39,486 bases of DNA from JBDZVM01 sp040255675. Lineage in GTDB: Bacteria > Actinomycetota > Actinomycetes > Acidothermales > Acidothermaceae. A program made the position numbers and the translations under genes. Each line of letters opens with the position of its first letter. The first letter of the stretch is position 1. The notes below the pieces were generated by a model that was not told where the DNA came from, did not search any database, and saw only the letters and a list, made by a program, of their open reading frames with translations. Positions 7,979 to 16,439 of this stretch are shown piece by piece. The stretch covers positions 1-39,486 of the forward strand of contig JBDZVM010000035.1 in assembly GCA_040255675.1 (NCBI GenBank), in the 5' to 3' direction.

Positions 7979-8001
7979 TGTCTCTACGAAGGAGTACGGC
8001 G

Positions 8002-8151
8002 TTGAGGCTTCGCAAGCGGCGCGATGACGGGGCAGTCTCGGCCGAATACGCGTTCATGGTGCTGGCGATCGCACTTGTCGTCGTGATTGCCGTGCAGCTG
8101 ACGGGGTCGAATCTGCTCAGCGATTACATGGACATCGCCGCGGCGATCTGA
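8002..8151 (+). CDS. Second small Flp-type prepilin (TTG start)
   Basis: A 49-residue gene starting with TTG at 8002, seven bases after an AAGGAG site. The product has a very basic leader (RLRKRRDDG, glycine at 10), then AVSAEYAFMVLAIALVVVIA, again a G/A cleavage site with E at +5 and Y at +6 followed by a hydrophobic helix. It is shorter than the first Flp and lacks its glycine/serine tail. It may be a minor pilin or initiation subunit, or a pseudopilin of the TadE/TadF type. The gene is easily missed because of its start codon and size. It lies 33 nt before tadE in the same operon. Confidence 0.8.
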   Translation: MRLRKRRDDGAVSAEYAFMVLAIALVVVIAVQLTGSNLLSDYMDIAAAI

Positions 8152-8183
8152 CGGTCCACGGCAAGGTACGGAAGGGGCGGCCG

Positions 8184-8612
8184 ATGTTGCGAGTAAGTCG
8201 CCTCGTACCTGGTCGAACGCGAACTGACCAGGGCGCCGCAGCCGTCGAGTTTGCGCTACTTGTGCCGCTCGTGCTGCTGATCCTCTTCGGTGTTATCGAC
8301 TTCGGCCGTGCCTTCAACATTCAAGAGACTTTGACGCAGGCGGCGCGTGAAGGTGTGCGTGGTTACGCCTTGGGCCTCACGGCAGATCCGACCTCCGCAA
8401 CGCGGAATGCGGCGGTCGCGGTGTCGGGAATAACCATCACGTACGGCACGCAGGCAACGGCCGGGGGGACTGATAGCGCCGGCGGCACATGTTCGTCGAC
8501 GGGCGCGCAGAACGTGTGGGTAAAGGTGCAGAAGCCTTATACCTTCATCCCCTTCCTCCGCCTCGGTTCAACGACGATCACCGGAAAGGCGTACATGCGA
8601 TGTGGCGGATGA
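8184..8612 (+). CDS. tadE: TadE-like pseudopilin
   Basis: A 142-residue protein with a short basic leader. The segment G17-AAAVEFALLVPLVLLILFG, followed by VIDFGRAFN, is the TadE signature, with a prepilin-type cleavage after G17 and glutamate at +5. The rest is a small extracytoplasmic domain with cysteines in GGTCSSTGAQN and at the C-terminal MRCGG. TadE proteins are processed by the prepilin peptidase and are needed for Flp pilus assembly. The stop codon overlaps the next gene (ATGA), indicating translational coupling. Confidence 0.9.
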   Translation: MLRVSRLVPGRTRTDQGAAAVEFALLVPLVLLILFGVIDFGRAFNIQETLTQAAREGVRGYALGLTADPTSATRNAAVAVSGITITYGTQATAGGTDSAGGTCSSTGAQNVWVKVQKPYTFIPFLRLGSTTITGKAYMRCGG

Positions 8613-9712
8613 TGTGTCGCCGCACTAAGCGGGATGAGGGTGCCATCGGCGTCCTCGTCGCGATTGTCGTCGTTATTGTGCTATTGCCGCTTGCCGCGAT
8701 TGCCATCGATGCGGGCGGTATCTGGGCCGAACGACGCCAACAGCAAAACGGTGCAGACGCAGGCGCCCTAGCTGTCGGTCAAACGTGCGTCGAGGGCACC
8801 TGCGACGGCGGCACCGGCCCGTCAAGCACGGCCGGTAATCTCGCCGACTCCAACTCGAACGACAACACCACGCAGGTCGATCTGGTATGTGGGACGGCGA
8901 CGGGGCTCTCGCCGTGCCCGTCAGCGACGGGTGAGCGGTGGGATTGCCCACCGGCGTCAGGTTCGGCGCCGTACGTCCAGGTCTACACGAGCGTCTTGAC
9001 GAGCGACAACAAACACCTGCTGCCCACGTGGTTCGGACGGGTCGTGCTCGGATCGTCCTTCAATGGCGCGGCCGTGAAGTCGTGCGCGCGGGCCGCATTC
9101 GGGCCGCCCGGAAGCCTCGTTAGCGCCTTGCCTCTCACGATTTCGAAATGCGAATGGCTGAAGTACACCAAGGATGACACCTCGTACGCGCCTTTGCCGC
9201 CTTACGGGAGCCCGCCGACCTACCCCGTCAGTTTCTGGCACACCATTTACTTCCACGACACGACTGGCGCTAGCGATTGCCCGGCTGGGCCGTCCGGTGC
9301 TGACCTTCCGGGCGGGTTCGGCTGGCTACAGACATCGACCGGCTGTCAAACAGCAACCAGCGTCGACAACTGGTTTAACGACAGCACTGGCCGGCCACCG
9401 CCTAATAGCTGTACTTGGCAAATGTTGCAGCAAATGCAGGGACAGATCGTCTACGTTCCGATCTTCAACAACACGAACGGCCTCACCGGATCAAATGGCC
9501 AGTACTACATCGCAGGCTATGCCGGATTCTTCCTGTCGGGGTATTCGATCGAGGGCCAGTACAAGGCAAAGGACCTCGCGACGGGGCAGTATCCCTGCAG
9601 CGGTTCGCAGAGCTGCATCTCCGGTTGGTTTACGTCAGGCCTTGCCCCTGCCACTGCCACAGGTGGCGGCGGCGAGGACTATGGCGTCGAAGTTGTCAGT
9701 CTCACGGGCTGA
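8609..9712 (+). CDS. TadG-like secreted/pilus-associated protein
   Basis: A protein of about 367 residues. The N-terminus reads RDEGAIGVLVAIVVVIVLLP, then IDAGGIWAERRQQQNGADAGALA, the pattern of the Putative Flp pilus-assembly TadE/G-like N-terminal domain. The remainder is a long extracellular domain rich in Gly, Ser, Thr, Pro and Cys, with several cysteine-containing loops, and may be disulfide-bonded. The ATG at 8609 (ATGA overlap with tadE) is chosen; 8600 and 8612 are alternatives, and the frame's longer extension runs inside tadE. It is likely anchored by its N-terminal helix and may act as the surface-exposed or adhesive part of the pilus. Confidence 0.8.
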   Translation: MMCRRTKRDEGAIGVLVAIVVVIVLLPLAAIAIDAGGIWAERRQQQNGADAGALAVGQTCVEGTCDGGTGPSSTAGNLADSNSNDNTTQVDLVCGTATGLSPCPSATGERWDCPPASGSAPYVQVYTSVLTSDNKHLLPTWFGRVVLGSSFNGAAVKSCARAAFGPPGSLVSALPLTISKCEWLKYTKDDTSYAPLPPYGSPPTYPVSFWHTIYFHDTTGASDCPAGPSGADLPGGFGWLQTSTGCQTATSVDNWFNDSTGRPPPNSCTWQMLQQMQGQIVYVPIFNNTNGLTGSNGQYYIAGYAGFFLSGYSIEGQYKAKDLATGQYPCSGSQSCISGWFTSGLAPATATGGGGEDYGVEVVSLTG

Positions 9713-9730
9713 TCGAACGAAGGAATCGAT

Positions 9731-10498
9731 ATGGCAAGGCGCACCGTTTTGCTCGTGCTCGCGGTTGTGATAGGGCTTTTCGGCGCGGGTGCCGTCGGCC
9801 TGTATGTCAGCAAGGCCGACTCGCGGGCACAAGCAGGGCAGCAGCAAGAGACCGTTCTCGTCGCGAAGAAGCTCATCAAGTCTGGCACGGCGGTCGACGT
9901 CGCCGAGAAGCAGGGGCTGTTTAAGCCGACGACGATGGCGACCAAGGATGTGCCGCCGGATGCTCTCAGCGATGCCACAAGCATTGCGAAGCTGCAGGCT
10001 GTCAGCGACATCTATCCGGGGATTCCGCTGGTGCCGGCCATGTTTTCGCAAACTAACGCAGCTACCGGCGAGCTCACCATTCCCGACGATAAGATGGCAA
10101 TGAGCGTCCAGCTCACCGATCCAGAACGAGTCGCGGGCTTCGTCGTTCCGGGCTCCCGCGTGGCAATCTTCGTCACGTTCGACGTGAATGCCAGCGGAAC
10201 GAAGGACGGCCAAACGGAGGACGTGACTCAGCTCCTCTTGCAAAGTGTGCCGGTGCTCGCGGTCGGACAAGAATCGCTGCGCACCGAGACGAACGGCAGC
10301 GGCGATTCAAATGCCTCGAACTCGAAGGATGCGGTGCCGGTGACGGTGCTTACAGTCGCTGTATCACAAGACGAAGCAGGAAAGCTCGCTCACGGTGCCC
10401 AGGTGGGCAAGCTGTACTTCGCCTTGTTGTCACCGCAGTCGGCGACTCATCCCGCAAACGCACCGGTCAGCGCCGATAGCATCCTAAAAGCCAAGTGA
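9731..10498 (+). CDS. cpaB: Flp pilus assembly protein CpaB (RcpC)
   Basis: A 255-residue protein with one N-terminal membrane helix (about 4-25), then a SAF domain starting TVLVAKKLIKSGTAVD (about 41-105), and an RcpC/CpaB domain with LTDPERVAGFVVPGSRVAIFVTF in the middle. In diderm bacteria CpaB works with the secretin. In actinobacteria, which lack it, CpaB is presumably an extracytoplasmic scaffold of the pilus machine, possibly touching peptidoglycan through SAF. It is 18 nt after the TadG-like gene and 10 nt before cpaE. Confidence 0.9.
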   Translation: MARRTVLLVLAVVIGLFGAGAVGLYVSKADSRAQAGQQQETVLVAKKLIKSGTAVDVAEKQGLFKPTTMATKDVPPDALSDATSIAKLQAVSDIYPGIPLVPAMFSQTNAATGELTIPDDKMAMSVQLTDPERVAGFVVPGSRVAIFVTFDVNASGTKDGQTEDVTQLLLQSVPVLAVGQESLRTETNGSGDSNASNSKDAVPVTVLTVAVSQDEAGKLAHGAQVGKLYFALLSPQSATHPANAPVSADSILKAK

Positions 10499-10508
10499 GT
10501 GATGAAAC

Positions 10509-11711
10509 ATGGCAGTTCTCGTGTCGAACGACCCTACGAATACTGAACTCTTCTCCGCCGCAGTAGGCGTGGTCGATTTCGTAGCAGGCAGTGTCGCGGA
10601 TCTGCGTGACTGGATGAGCAACCGGCCCGATGAGGAGGTCATTGTTCTCGGTCCTGATATCGACCTAGCGATTGCACTGGATGTCGCCTCTGTTGAGCGT
10701 GTCGTTCATCCAACCACTGGCGTCGTATTGATCCGCCACCGCGTCGACAGCGGCACTCTCGGACAGGGCCTGCGTGCGGGCGTCCGCGAACTGGTGGCGG
10801 CTGACGACCTGCACGGCTTGAGTGAGGCCTGCCAGCGATCGATATCTTTAACCCGGCAGCTACGAAATTCGGCAAGCGGCATCGGCCATCGTGTGCACCA
10901 AGCCACGGTGGTGACCGTATTTTCAGCCAAGGGCGGATGCGGCAAGACGACCGTCGCGACGAACCTCGCGGCGGCCTTGGCCGACGTAGGGTCACGCCGT
11001 GTCTGCCTGGTCGATCTCGATCTAGCTTTCGGCGATGTCGGCGTCGTCTTGCAGTTGCAGCCAAACCGAACCATCGCTGACGCGGTTTCTCACGTGCCGC
11101 TCGATCAGGTAGCGGCCGAGTCACTCGTAATCAATCGTAGCCCTGGGCTGGACGTCATTCTCGGGCCGATTGAGCCCGGAATCGCGGAATCCATCCCTGC
11201 GCAGCTAGTGGGGCAACTGCTCACGGCTCTCGGTGCGCTGTACGACTACATCGTGATAGACACGCCCTCGAACTTCAGTGACCACGTTCTTGCCGCCTTC
11301 GATGCCACCGATTACTACATTCTGTTGGCGACACTCGATGTCGCCGCTGTGAAGAATTTAAGGCTGACTCTCCAGACGCTCGACCTGCTGGGCTATCCGA
11401 GAGATCGTTGGCGAGTCGTGCTCAACCGTGCCGACGCGAAGGTTGGCCTGTCGGTAGCCGACGCGCAAAAAGCACTCAACGTTTCGATTGCGGGCGAGAT
11501 CCCCTCGAGCCGAGCGGTGCCAGCATCGATGAATCGGGGCGTTCCGCTCGTTCTCGACAGCCCTGGACATGCGGTGTCGGCAGCAGTCAAGCGGCTTGCT
11601 GGAAGCCTGGCAGCGCGTACACCGGCGGGCTCCGCGGATGGCGAGCCATCCAACAGCCGCACGGGTTTTGGATTCCGGCGCGGAGGAAGGGCCCAGCATG
11701 CCACTCGCTGA
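10509..11711 (+). CDS. cpaE: Pilus localisation ATPase CpaE (TadZ), MinD/ParA-like
   Basis: A 400-residue protein. Residues 1-120 form a divergent receiver-like (CheY-fold) domain without a clear phosphoacceptor. The C-terminal domain is a MinD/ParA ATPase with a deviant Walker A, FSAKGGCGKTTVATNLA (KGGCGKTT at 141-148, signature lysine K141), and DLDLAFGD (169-176) as the switch/Walker A' region. CpaE/TadZ proteins position the Tad machine at the cell pole or membrane. The last 14 bases overlap the start of cpaF. Confidence 0.9.
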   Translation: MAVLVSNDPTNTELFSAAVGVVDFVAGSVADLRDWMSNRPDEEVIVLGPDIDLAIALDVASVERVVHPTTGVVLIRHRVDSGTLGQGLRAGVRELVAADDLHGLSEACQRSISLTRQLRNSASGIGHRVHQATVVTVFSAKGGCGKTTVATNLAAALADVGSRRVCLVDLDLAFGDVGVVLQLQPNRTIADAVSHVPLDQVAAESLVINRSPGLDVILGPIEPGIAESIPAQLVGQLLTALGALYDYIVIDTPSNFSDHVLAAFDATDYYILLATLDVAAVKNLRLTLQTLDLLGYPRDRWRVVLNRADAKVGLSVADAQKALNVSIAGEIPSSRAVPASMNRGVPLVLDSPGHAVSAAVKRLAGSLAARTPAGSADGEPSNSRTGFGFRRGGRAQHATR

Positions 11712-13092
11712 TCGACTCGCCGAAGCTCAGCGGGCGCGCGCCGCCGAGGCAAACCGTACAACCGCGCCAGTGGGAACGCCCACGCAGCGGCGCCGTACGG
11801 GCGGTAGGTACGCAGACCCGTTCTTTCACGTCAAGCAGACGGTGCACGCGGCACTAGTCGAGACGCTGGGTCGCAAACTCTACGACGCCAAGATGACGCA
11901 AGCCGAGCTTGAGCAGCAAGTGCGGCTCACGCTCCAAAGCGTGCTCGAAAGCGAAGAGGCGCCGTTGACCAACCAGGATCGCACCCGCATCGCCCAGGAA
12001 ATAGCGGACGACATCCTCGGTTATGGTCCGCTGGAGCCATACCTGCGTGATCCGAACGTTACCGAAGTAATGGTCAACGGCCCCGACCAGATTTACGTCG
12101 AGGTCGCGGGCCGGCTCCATGTCGCCGTGGGGCGCTTCAGCGACGAGGCACATCTGCGCCGAACCATCGACAAGATTGTCGGCCGCGTCGGGCGTCGTGT
12201 CGACGAGTCGAGTCCGATGGTAGATGCGCGACTGCCTGACGGCAGCCGGGTAAACGCCGTCGTCCCGCCGATCGCACTGAAAGGCTGCCTACTCACGATT
12301 CGGAAGTTCGCCGCCGACCCTCTCACGGCAGAGGATCTCGTCGCTTTCGGCACGTTTAATTCAACCGTCATGAGCCTGATGTCCGCGTGCGTACGCGGGC
12401 GCCTCAACGTCCTCGTGAGCGGTGGCACCGGTTCTGGCAAGACGACGACGCTGAACGTCCTATCGACGTTCATCCCTTCAGAAGAGCGCATCGTTACCAT
12501 CGAGGACGCCGCGGAGCTGCAACTGCACCAAGATCACGTGTTGCAGCTCGAATCGCGACCGGCAAACATCGAGGGCAAGGGCCACGTCAGCATCCGCGAC
12601 CTCGTGAGAAACGCATTGCGCATGCGCCCCGATCGAATTGTCGTCGGAGAGGTCAGGGACGGCGCGGCTCTGGACATGCTCCAAGCTATGAACACCGGCC
12701 ACGACGGGTCACTCTCGACGGTTCACTCCAACTCCCCCCGCGACACACTCGCGCGGCTGGAGACGATGGTCTTGATGGCGGGCATGGAATTGCCGGTTCG
12801 GGCGATCCGCGAGCAGATCGCGAGCGCGGTTGACGTGATCGTTCACCAAGCGCGGTTGAAGGACGGCACGCGTCGAGTCACTCATGTCACAGAAGTGGTG
12901 GGCATGGAGGGCGACGTGATCACCTTGCAGGACCTGTTCTTGCTTGACTTCGGAATGGGGTACGACGCGTCGGGACGGTTCATCGGTCAGCTGAAGTCCA
13001 CCGGCCTGCGCCCAAGGATGGTCGAGAAGTTGCATGATCACGGCGTAAACGTCGACCTGTCTGCCTTCGCATTCGAGGCGTTCGCCCGATGA
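11698..13092 (+). CDS. cpaF: Pilus assembly ATPase CpaF (TadA)
   Basis: A 464-residue hexameric secretion ATPase of the VirB11/PilT superfamily that powers Flp pilus extension and probably retraction. Walker A is GGTGSGKTT (242-250), the Asp box EDAAELQL begins at 269, Walker B is RIVVGEVRDG (313-322), and the His box HDGSLSTVHSNS is at 335-346. The N-terminal domain contains ILGYGPLEPYLRDPNVTEVMVNG (residues 106-128), standard for CpaF. The start at 11698 follows a GGAGGAAGGG ribosome site inside cpaE; the frame extends further upstream but without such a site. The stop overlaps the tadB start (ATGA). Confidence 0.95.
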   Translation: MPLADRLAEAQRARAAEANRTTAPVGTPTQRRRTGGRYADPFFHVKQTVHAALVETLGRKLYDAKMTQAELEQQVRLTLQSVLESEEAPLTNQDRTRIAQEIADDILGYGPLEPYLRDPNVTEVMVNGPDQIYVEVAGRLHVAVGRFSDEAHLRRTIDKIVGRVGRRVDESSPMVDARLPDGSRVNAVVPPIALKGCLLTIRKFAADPLTAEDLVAFGTFNSTVMSLMSACVRGRLNVLVSGGTGSGKTTTLNVLSTFIPSEERIVTIEDAAELQLHQDHVLQLESRPANIEGKGHVSIRDLVRNALRMRPDRIVVGEVRDGAALDMLQAMNTGHDGSLSTVHSNSPRDTLARLETMVLMAGMELPVRAIREQIASAVDVIVHQARLKDGTRRVTHVTEVVGMEGDVITLQDLFLLDFGMGYDASGRFIGQLKSTGLRPRMVEKLHDHGVNVDLSAFAFEAFAR

Positions 13093-15050
13093 GATTCCTC
13101 CGACTGCTTGGCGTGCCATTCAGCATCGGCATTTTGACCGCCGCGCTCGCAAGCTCTCCACCCGCGGCGGCTGCCGGCCCGTTCGGAACCATCAGCGACG
13201 TGGGTGTACAGAACGGTCATCTCCAACTTCTTTTCGCCGCCCATGACTTGCCGGTCGGAGTCGGTCTCGCTCCTGACAAGATAACCGTCTCGATTGACGG
13301 TACCTCCGTTCCTGCGAAGGTGACCTCGGCCGCTTCGTCGCAGCTTCCCGGCAGCATGGTGCTCGCGATCGATACCAGCGGATCGATGGCTGGTAGCAAA
13401 ATCGACGGTGCCAAGCAGGCCGCTGATGCACTCTTGCGGGCCTTGCCATCCGACGTCACGGTTGGCTTGGTGGCGTTCTCCGACGAAGCGAAGCTATTGA
13501 CCGCTCCAACCGCGGACCGCCAAGCGTTGAGGAACGCGATTGGCGGCCTGCGTGCTGGCGGAAACACCGCCTTGTACGACGGCGTTCTTACGGGCCTGAA
13601 GGTACTTGGCCCTGCGGGATTACGCCGAGTGGTCGTGCTGAGTGATGGCGAGGACACTCGCAGCAAAGCCACGCTCGACGACGTCGTCAGGCAAGCCACG
13701 CAGTCGCACGTGATGGTCGACGCGGTCGCCTTCCAAGCGGAGCCTGGGCTCCAATCCACGTTGGGTCAGCTTAGCTCGGAAACCGGAGGTGACCTTTACG
13801 CGGCCACGAACACAGCGGGAATACTGACGGCGTTTTCTTCGGTGGTGAGGTCATTCATCACGCAGGTCTACGTCGACGTCCCGGTTCCGTCTGGCTTGAC
13901 CGGTGAGACGGCGACCATCATCGTGAGGGCCGTCACGGCAGACGGCACCCTCACCGACAGCACAACGCTCGAGCTTTCGGCCGTCGCGGCGCCGAGCACA
14001 AGCCTAGCTGCCGGCAACACACCGGCCGCAACCTCGAACAGTGTGGCCTCGCCCCATTCGACGTCGCGGGTTGTCGCCCGCGATGTTGGAGTGGCGGCGC
14101 TCTTCGTGGCCTTCGCGATATTCGGCTTCTTGGCAATCGATAGCCGCTTCACGCATCGGAAGCCCGAGCTCTCGGAGATAGTCGGGCCCTACGGGCGGGC
14201 TCAAAACGCCACTGCCCGCAAGACCATCACCGCGCAGGAAAAGCAAGCCCGTCCGGCACAAGTCGCCCTCCGATTCACTGACCGGCTGCTGAAGGCCAAC
14301 GGGTGGGGCCAGCGGCTCGCGCTTCGGCTCGATCGCGCGGGCTTGCGCGTTCGGGCAAACGAGTGGCTTGTGCTCCAAATCGGATCCGTCGTGGCACTGA
14401 CGGCACTCTTCGTGGTGCTCGGCGCCAATCTCGTCGTTGCCGCCGTGGTCTGCTGCGCTGTCGTCGCCATGGTTCCTCACGCATGGGTCAGTCATCGCAT
14501 CAACAAGCGACGGGCTGATTTCTTGGCCCAACTGCCAGATGCGCTGCAAGTCCTTGCCGGAAGCCTTGCCACTGGCTATTCGCTTGACCAAGCGCTCGAT
14601 GCTTTGCTTCTCGACGCGCCGGAGCCGCTCGCCGGTGAGCTCGGCCGAGCAGCATCAGAGGCGCGCCTCGCAGTGCCACTCGACACGGCATTGTCGGATT
14701 CGGCGCAACGAATGCAGCTCGAAGAGTTCGATTGGGCAGTCATGGCGATACAGGTTCAGCGCAGCGTAGGTGGCAGCCTTGCCGAGGTCTTGCGCAATGT
14801 CGCGTCGACCATCCGCAAGCGCGCCGCCCTTCGACGCCAAGTCAGGGTGTTATCGGCAGAAGGCCGGATTTCGGCTTACATCCTTATCGCCCTGCCGCTA
14901 TTCATGGTGACGTTCTTCCTATTGTTCAAGCCGCAGTACTTCCGCCCCATGTACACCTCACCGGGTGGTGTGATGGCGCTATTCGTCGGTGCGGTCTTTA
15001 TGGTCTTGGGCTGGTTTTGGATGCGAAAACTCGTGAAGGTTGACGTCTGA
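13089..15050 (+). CDS. tadB: VWA-TadB fusion: Flp pilus platform protein with a von Willebrand A domain
   Basis: A 653-residue protein, roughly twice the size of ordinary TadB. A signal peptide (1-29) is followed by an extracytoplasmic von Willebrand A domain (about 85-260) with a complete metal site: DTSGSM (95-100), T160 and D186. After a Ser/Thr/Ala linker a membrane helix (about 334-354) leads to a basic cytoplasmic stretch. The usual TadB part then follows: two helices near 430-470, a T2SSF domain (about 480-610), and two C-terminal helices. TadB is the inner-membrane platform working with TadC and CpaF. The fused MIDAS domain would place a possible metal-dependent adhesion or protein-binding module outside the membrane, tied directly to the assembly platform. 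The ATG overlaps the cpaF stop by 4 nt. Confidence 0.9.
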   Translation: MRFLRLLGVPFSIGILTAALASSPPAAAAGPFGTISDVGVQNGHLQLLFAAHDLPVGVGLAPDKITVSIDGTSVPAKVTSAASSQLPGSMVLAIDTSGSMAGSKIDGAKQAADALLRALPSDVTVGLVAFSDEAKLLTAPTADRQALRNAIGGLRAGGNTALYDGVLTGLKVLGPAGLRRVVVLSDGEDTRSKATLDDVVRQATQSHVMVDAVAFQAEPGLQSTLGQLSSETGGDLYAATNTAGILTAFSSVVRSFITQVYVDVPVPSGLTGETATIIVRAVTADGTLTDSTTLELSAVAAPSTSLAAGNTPAATSNSVASPHSTSRVVARDVGVAALFVAFAIFGFLAIDSRFTHRKPELSEIVGPYGRAQNATARKTITAQEKQARPAQVALRFTDRLLKANGWGQRLALRLDRAGLRVRANEWLVLQIGSVVALTALFVVLGANLVVAAVVCCAVVAMVPHAWVSHRINKRRADFLAQLPDALQVLAGSLATGYSLDQALDALLLDAPEPLAGELGRAASEARLAVPLDTALSDSAQRMQLEEFDWAVMAIQVQRSVGGSLAEVLRNVASTIRKRAALRRQVRVLSAEGRISAYILIALPLFMVTFFLLFKPQYFRPMYTSPGGVMALFVGAVFMVLGWFWMRKLVKVDV

Positions 15051-15991
15051 TGCATCAAGAAGGCCTGTTGATTATCGGGCTCACGGCCATCTTCATGGCG
15101 GTCAGTATCGGCGTGTTGATCGCAGCTACTGCCCATCAGCACAAGAGGGTCCAGCGTACGCTTGCCGTAATCGGTAGCTATCAGACCTCGAACATGGTGC
15201 ACACAGCGACGACGGCGCCGTCGCAGGCGGACACCGCGCTCGATCGGGTGGTACGGCCGTGGGCAGCCGCGGCTGCCAGATTCGCACGCCGGTTTTCGCC
15301 GAGCGGCACCGCGGACAGAATCGGGCGCCGGCTCGATTATGCAGGCAACCCCAGCGGTTGGACTGTCGAGCGCATCTTCGCATGGAAGAGTATCGCCGCC
15401 TTTGCCGGCGGCGTCGCAACGCTTATCTTCGTGCACGGGCAATTCGCGCTCACCGTCATCATCGTTCTGGTCGGGTTCTTGGCAGGTTTCTTTCTGCCGG
15501 ATTTGCTGCTGTACAACGCCGGTCTCAAGCGCCAGCAAAAACTCCAGCGCGAGCTGCCGGATGCGCTCGACCTCTTGGTCATCAGCGTCGAGGCGGGGCT
15601 TGGCTTCGACGCCGCCTTGTTGAACGCCGCCCAAAAGATGCAAACAACGGCCCTTGCCGGGGAATTCATTCGCGTATTGCAGGAGATGCAGATCGGGCGG
15701 ACACGCATGGACGCCTTCCGATCGATGGGGGAGCGGACTACGGTGCCCGAGCTTCGAAGTTTCGCTCATTCGCTTGTGCAGGCCGACAAGTTGGGCATCC
15801 CGATTGCGAACGTGCTGCGTGAGCAATCAGACGAGATGCGGGTAAAGCGTCAGCAGCGGGCCGAAGAGAAAGCGCAGAAAGTAGCGGTCAAGATACTATT
15901 CCCACTTATTTTCTGCATCATGCCGTCGCTGTTCATCGTCATCCTTGGCCCGGGCTTCTTGCAGATCTACCACACCATCATCCACCCCTAG
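15050..15991 (+). CDS. tadC: Flp pilus platform protein TadC
   Basis: A 313-residue T2SSF-family membrane protein. It has an N-terminal helix, a cytoplasmic segment with LARRFSPSGTADRIGRR-like arrangement, two helices (about 110-160), the T2SSF core (LQRELPDALDLLVISVEAGL, then AEFIRV and LRSFAHSLVQADKLG), and a C-terminal helix. It partners TadB. Its ATG overlaps the tadB stop by one base (TGATG). It is the last gene of the operon, followed by a terminator-like hairpin. Confidence 0.92.
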   Translation: MHQEGLLIIGLTAIFMAVSIGVLIAATAHQHKRVQRTLAVIGSYQTSNMVHTATTAPSQADTALDRVVRPWAAAAARFARRFSPSGTADRIGRRLDYAGNPSGWTVERIFAWKSIAAFAGGVATLIFVHGQFALTVIIVLVGFLAGFFLPDLLLYNAGLKRQQKLQRELPDALDLLVISVEAGLGFDAALLNAAQKMQTTALAGEFIRVLQEMQIGRTRMDAFRSMGERTTVPELRSFAHSLVQADKLGIPIANVLREQSDEMRVKRQQRAEEKAQKVAVKILFPLIFCIMPSLFIVILGPGFLQIYHTIIHP

Positions 15992-16008
15992 ATGCTACGA
16001 GTTTCGTG

Positions 16009-16035
16009 ACCGCCGAGGTGGCTCCACTCGGCGGT
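16009..16035 (+). terminator. Terminator-like hairpin after tadC
   Basis: The arms ACCGCCGAG (16009-16017) and CTCGGCGGT (16027-16035) are exact complements with a 9-nt loop, starting 17 nt after the tadC stop. There is no T-run, as is frequent for actinobacterial terminators. It is the natural end of the Tad operon. Confidence 0.65.
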
Positions 16036-16439
16036 GATGTCAACGTGACGCTGTCGGTGACAGCGGCACAGCCGCTTCGACCCTGCTTTGACACCACTTT
16101 GACGCTCTGGTGACGGCCGCTTGCAAGGCGTGGCACCATAGCTTGGGTTCGCACCAAGCTTTCGAAGGTGCTTCGATGCTTGCCGCTGATCAGGCGCTGT
16201 TGCGTCAGCGCCGGCCTGTGGAGGCGTCGGTGCCGCGACCGATCAGACACCCTGTTGCGGCCGGCGGATCCGGTCGCGCCTAATCTCGGGACGACGCCGG
16301 CATGCCTCCGACGTCGCGGCGCCGCCGAGACCGCGTGTCGGCGGCGGGGGCGTGCGGGCCCGATAGACTGCGATCAGTGTCGGGGCCGGGCTTGATCTGC
16401 CGACGTAGATCGGTATTCGCGAGAGGAACACGCGTTTCG
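16036..16439 (+). promoter_or_regulatory. Intergenic region upstream of murL with candidate -10 element
   Basis: About 400 bp without a convincing gene. The murL frame is open back to about 16302, but TAGACT at 16364-16369, in GATAGACTGCGATC, looks like an actinobacterial -10 hexamer. It would give an mRNA start near 16376, placing the upstream in-frame codons outside the transcript. A TTGACA at 16088-16093 has no -10 at proper distance. GAGAGGA at 16421-16427 is the likely murL ribosome site. Confidence 0.4.

Noticed and set aside
14876..15826. 316-codon minus-strand frame opposite tadC
   Set aside because: tadC is unmistakable on the plus strand with operon overlaps; the antisense product has no recognisable features.
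16302..16439. N-terminal extension of MurL
   Set aside because: It is Arg-rich and unlike MurL proteins, and a candidate -10 element and ribosome site lie downstream of its start.
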